This document shows, one piece after another, positions 13,280-13,860 of a DNA stretch of 13,860 nucleotides. The notes beneath the pieces are model-generated. The model searched no databases, had not been told where the DNA came from, and saw only the letters and a program-made list of their open reading frames with translations. Position numbers and translations under genes: made by a program. Origin of the DNA: SURF-55 sp040755195 (lineage in GTDB: Bacteria > Bacillota > Desulfotomaculia > Desulfotomaculales > Ammonificaceae); NCBI GenBank assembly GCA_040755195.1, contig JBFMBL010000059.1, positions 1-13,860 on the forward strand, given 5' to 3'. How positions within the stretch are numbered: the stretch's first letter is position 1; the number at the start of each line of letters is the position of its first letter.

Positions 13280-13782
13280 TGAGGCTTCGCTTCGAATGAT
13301 TTAGTTTTGAACTCCCCTCCGTTGCCGTTTATCTGCGAGGAACGCTCTGGGGGGGTGTCCAGGAGATTTTGATAATGAACCGAAGGGTTATTACAACCAG
13401 AATCTTTGTGGGGGATTATTTTGGCGAAGGGAATGAGCGGGCCGGAGAAGCTGGCGCAGGATTTGATTGAGAAACTTGGGCTTCCCGAGATATTTGTGTA
13501 GCAACCATCACTTCCTTGTCTTCAAAACCCTAACCTCAGGCAAACAGTCGCGTTCCCGATGTATCGTAGGGGACTCGATATATATTGATCCTTGAATATC
13601 GGCAAACACCACTACAGACTTAAATGTACGTCTAAGATCGCTCCTTCAGTGATTGCCTCTCTGCATAGCCAACGTGCCAAGCCCTTTCTTGCTGGATGCA
13701 TGAGTGACTCACTTGATTTTCTCTCAAAATTACGCTATATTAAATGTACATATTTTGAGAGTTGGGAGGGGGGGGAGTTGTT
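13269..13782. other. Gene-poor stretch with relic sequences
   Basis: GCCGTTTATCTGCGAGGAACGCT (13324-13346, described in two parts: GCCGTTTATCTGC then GAGGAACGCT) resembles 12448-12469. From about 13421 a frame reads LAKGMSGPEKLAQDLIEKLG then LPEIFV and stops at 13498-13500; it looks like the end of a lost gene but has no usable start. The stop overlaps TGTAGCAACCATCACT (13497-13512), identical to the IS21 tip at 339-354. No other gene is supported; a 73-residue frame from 13592 has no protein-like character. Confidence 0.45.
13713..13761 (+). promoter_or_regulatory. Promoter with flanking inverted repeat for the second antitoxin
   Basis: TTGATT (13713-13718) and TATATT (13736-13741) are 17 bases apart. 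CTCTCAAAAT (13721-13730) and ATTTTGAGAG (13752-13761) are exact complements around the -10 box. TGAGTGACTCA (13701-13711) is a further short palindrome just upstream. This mirrors the promoter-in-palindrome layout at 11686-11725, although the operator sequence is different. Confidence 0.7.
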
Positions 13783-13860
13783 ATGCCGAAAATCCGGCCT
13801 ATTTCAGATTTGAGAAACAACGCCAACGAGATTTCTGAGTTTTGTCACAGAGAGCGCGAA
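13783..13860 (+). CDS. Phd/YefM-family antitoxin, N-terminal part (cut by window end)
   Basis: ATG 13783 lies after a strong GGGAGGGGGGGGAG site. The 26 residues available (MPKIRPISDLRNNANEISEF, then CHRERE) align with the antitoxin at 11747 (MPQIRPIAELRNTSKISELC). They share MPxIRPIxxLRN and IxEFC/ISELC. The gene continues beyond the window, probably into a RelE/ParE toxin. With the promoter palindrome upstream it is very likely a second type II toxin-antitoxin operon. Confidence 0.8.
   Translation, partial: MPKIRPISDLRNNANEISEFCHRERE

Noticed and set aside
13592..13813. 73-residue + strand frame
   Set aside because: It runs through the promoter and ribosome binding site of the antitoxin at 13783, has no usable binding site, and is not protein-like.

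Overview
The window looks like accessory DNA from a Firmicutes chromosome, probably a clostridial or Peptococcaceae-like anaerobe. This is inferred from strong AGGAGG-type ribosome binding sites, sigma-A style promoters (TTGAAA-17-TATAAT; TTGACA-17-TAAACT), a DUF2197/YlaI-like zinc-ribbon gene, and short palindromic repeats of the kind common in that group. Nearly every supported gene is on the + strand. No rRNA, tRNA or CRISPR array was seen.

Left part (1-3850): the 3' end of an unrecognised gene ends in a repeat-like tail. Then comes the left end of an IS21-family element, with seven 22-23 bp terminal repeats and an istA gene cut after about 155 residues. The break joins istA to a 5'-truncated membrane gene (PLDc_N plus bacterial PH-like domain), which is followed by a large membrane-anchored TolB-like beta-propeller protein.

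Central part (about 3940-11220): single genes in one orientation are separated by elements that look like integron attC sites. Each has an RYYYAAC-like core, a 57-74 bp imperfect palindrome with unpaired bases on one arm, and a GTTRRRY-like core, and a new gene usually starts 14-50 bp later. The best sites are 4097-4153, 6444-6500, 9552-9612 and 10809-10882. 5052-5111 is weaker, and 11200-11221 and 12437-12510 are doubtful. Cargo: an AT-rich ORF fragment, a GC-rich DUF6920-like protein, a conserved protein with a one-base frameshift, a TrmO-like tRNA methyltransferase, a frameshifted membrane protein, a TetR regulator with a C45-family Ntn-hydrolase and a zinc-ribbon protein, a class C beta-lactamase-like hydrolase, and a CPBP protease fragment. 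No integron integrase is present, so this resembles a CALIN (attC cluster lacking an integrase). That would be unusual in a Firmicute and is the most interesting signal here.

Right part (11220-13860): a toxin-antitoxin graveyard. An intact Phd/YefM-RelE/ParE pair lies behind a promoter buried in a perfect 16+16 bp palindrome. An orphan Phd-HTH antitoxin still overlaps the last roughly 34 codons of its lost toxin. A second Phd/YefM antitoxin, with similar promoter-in-palindrome architecture, runs off the right edge. REP-like palindromes and a possible relic IS end fill the gaps.
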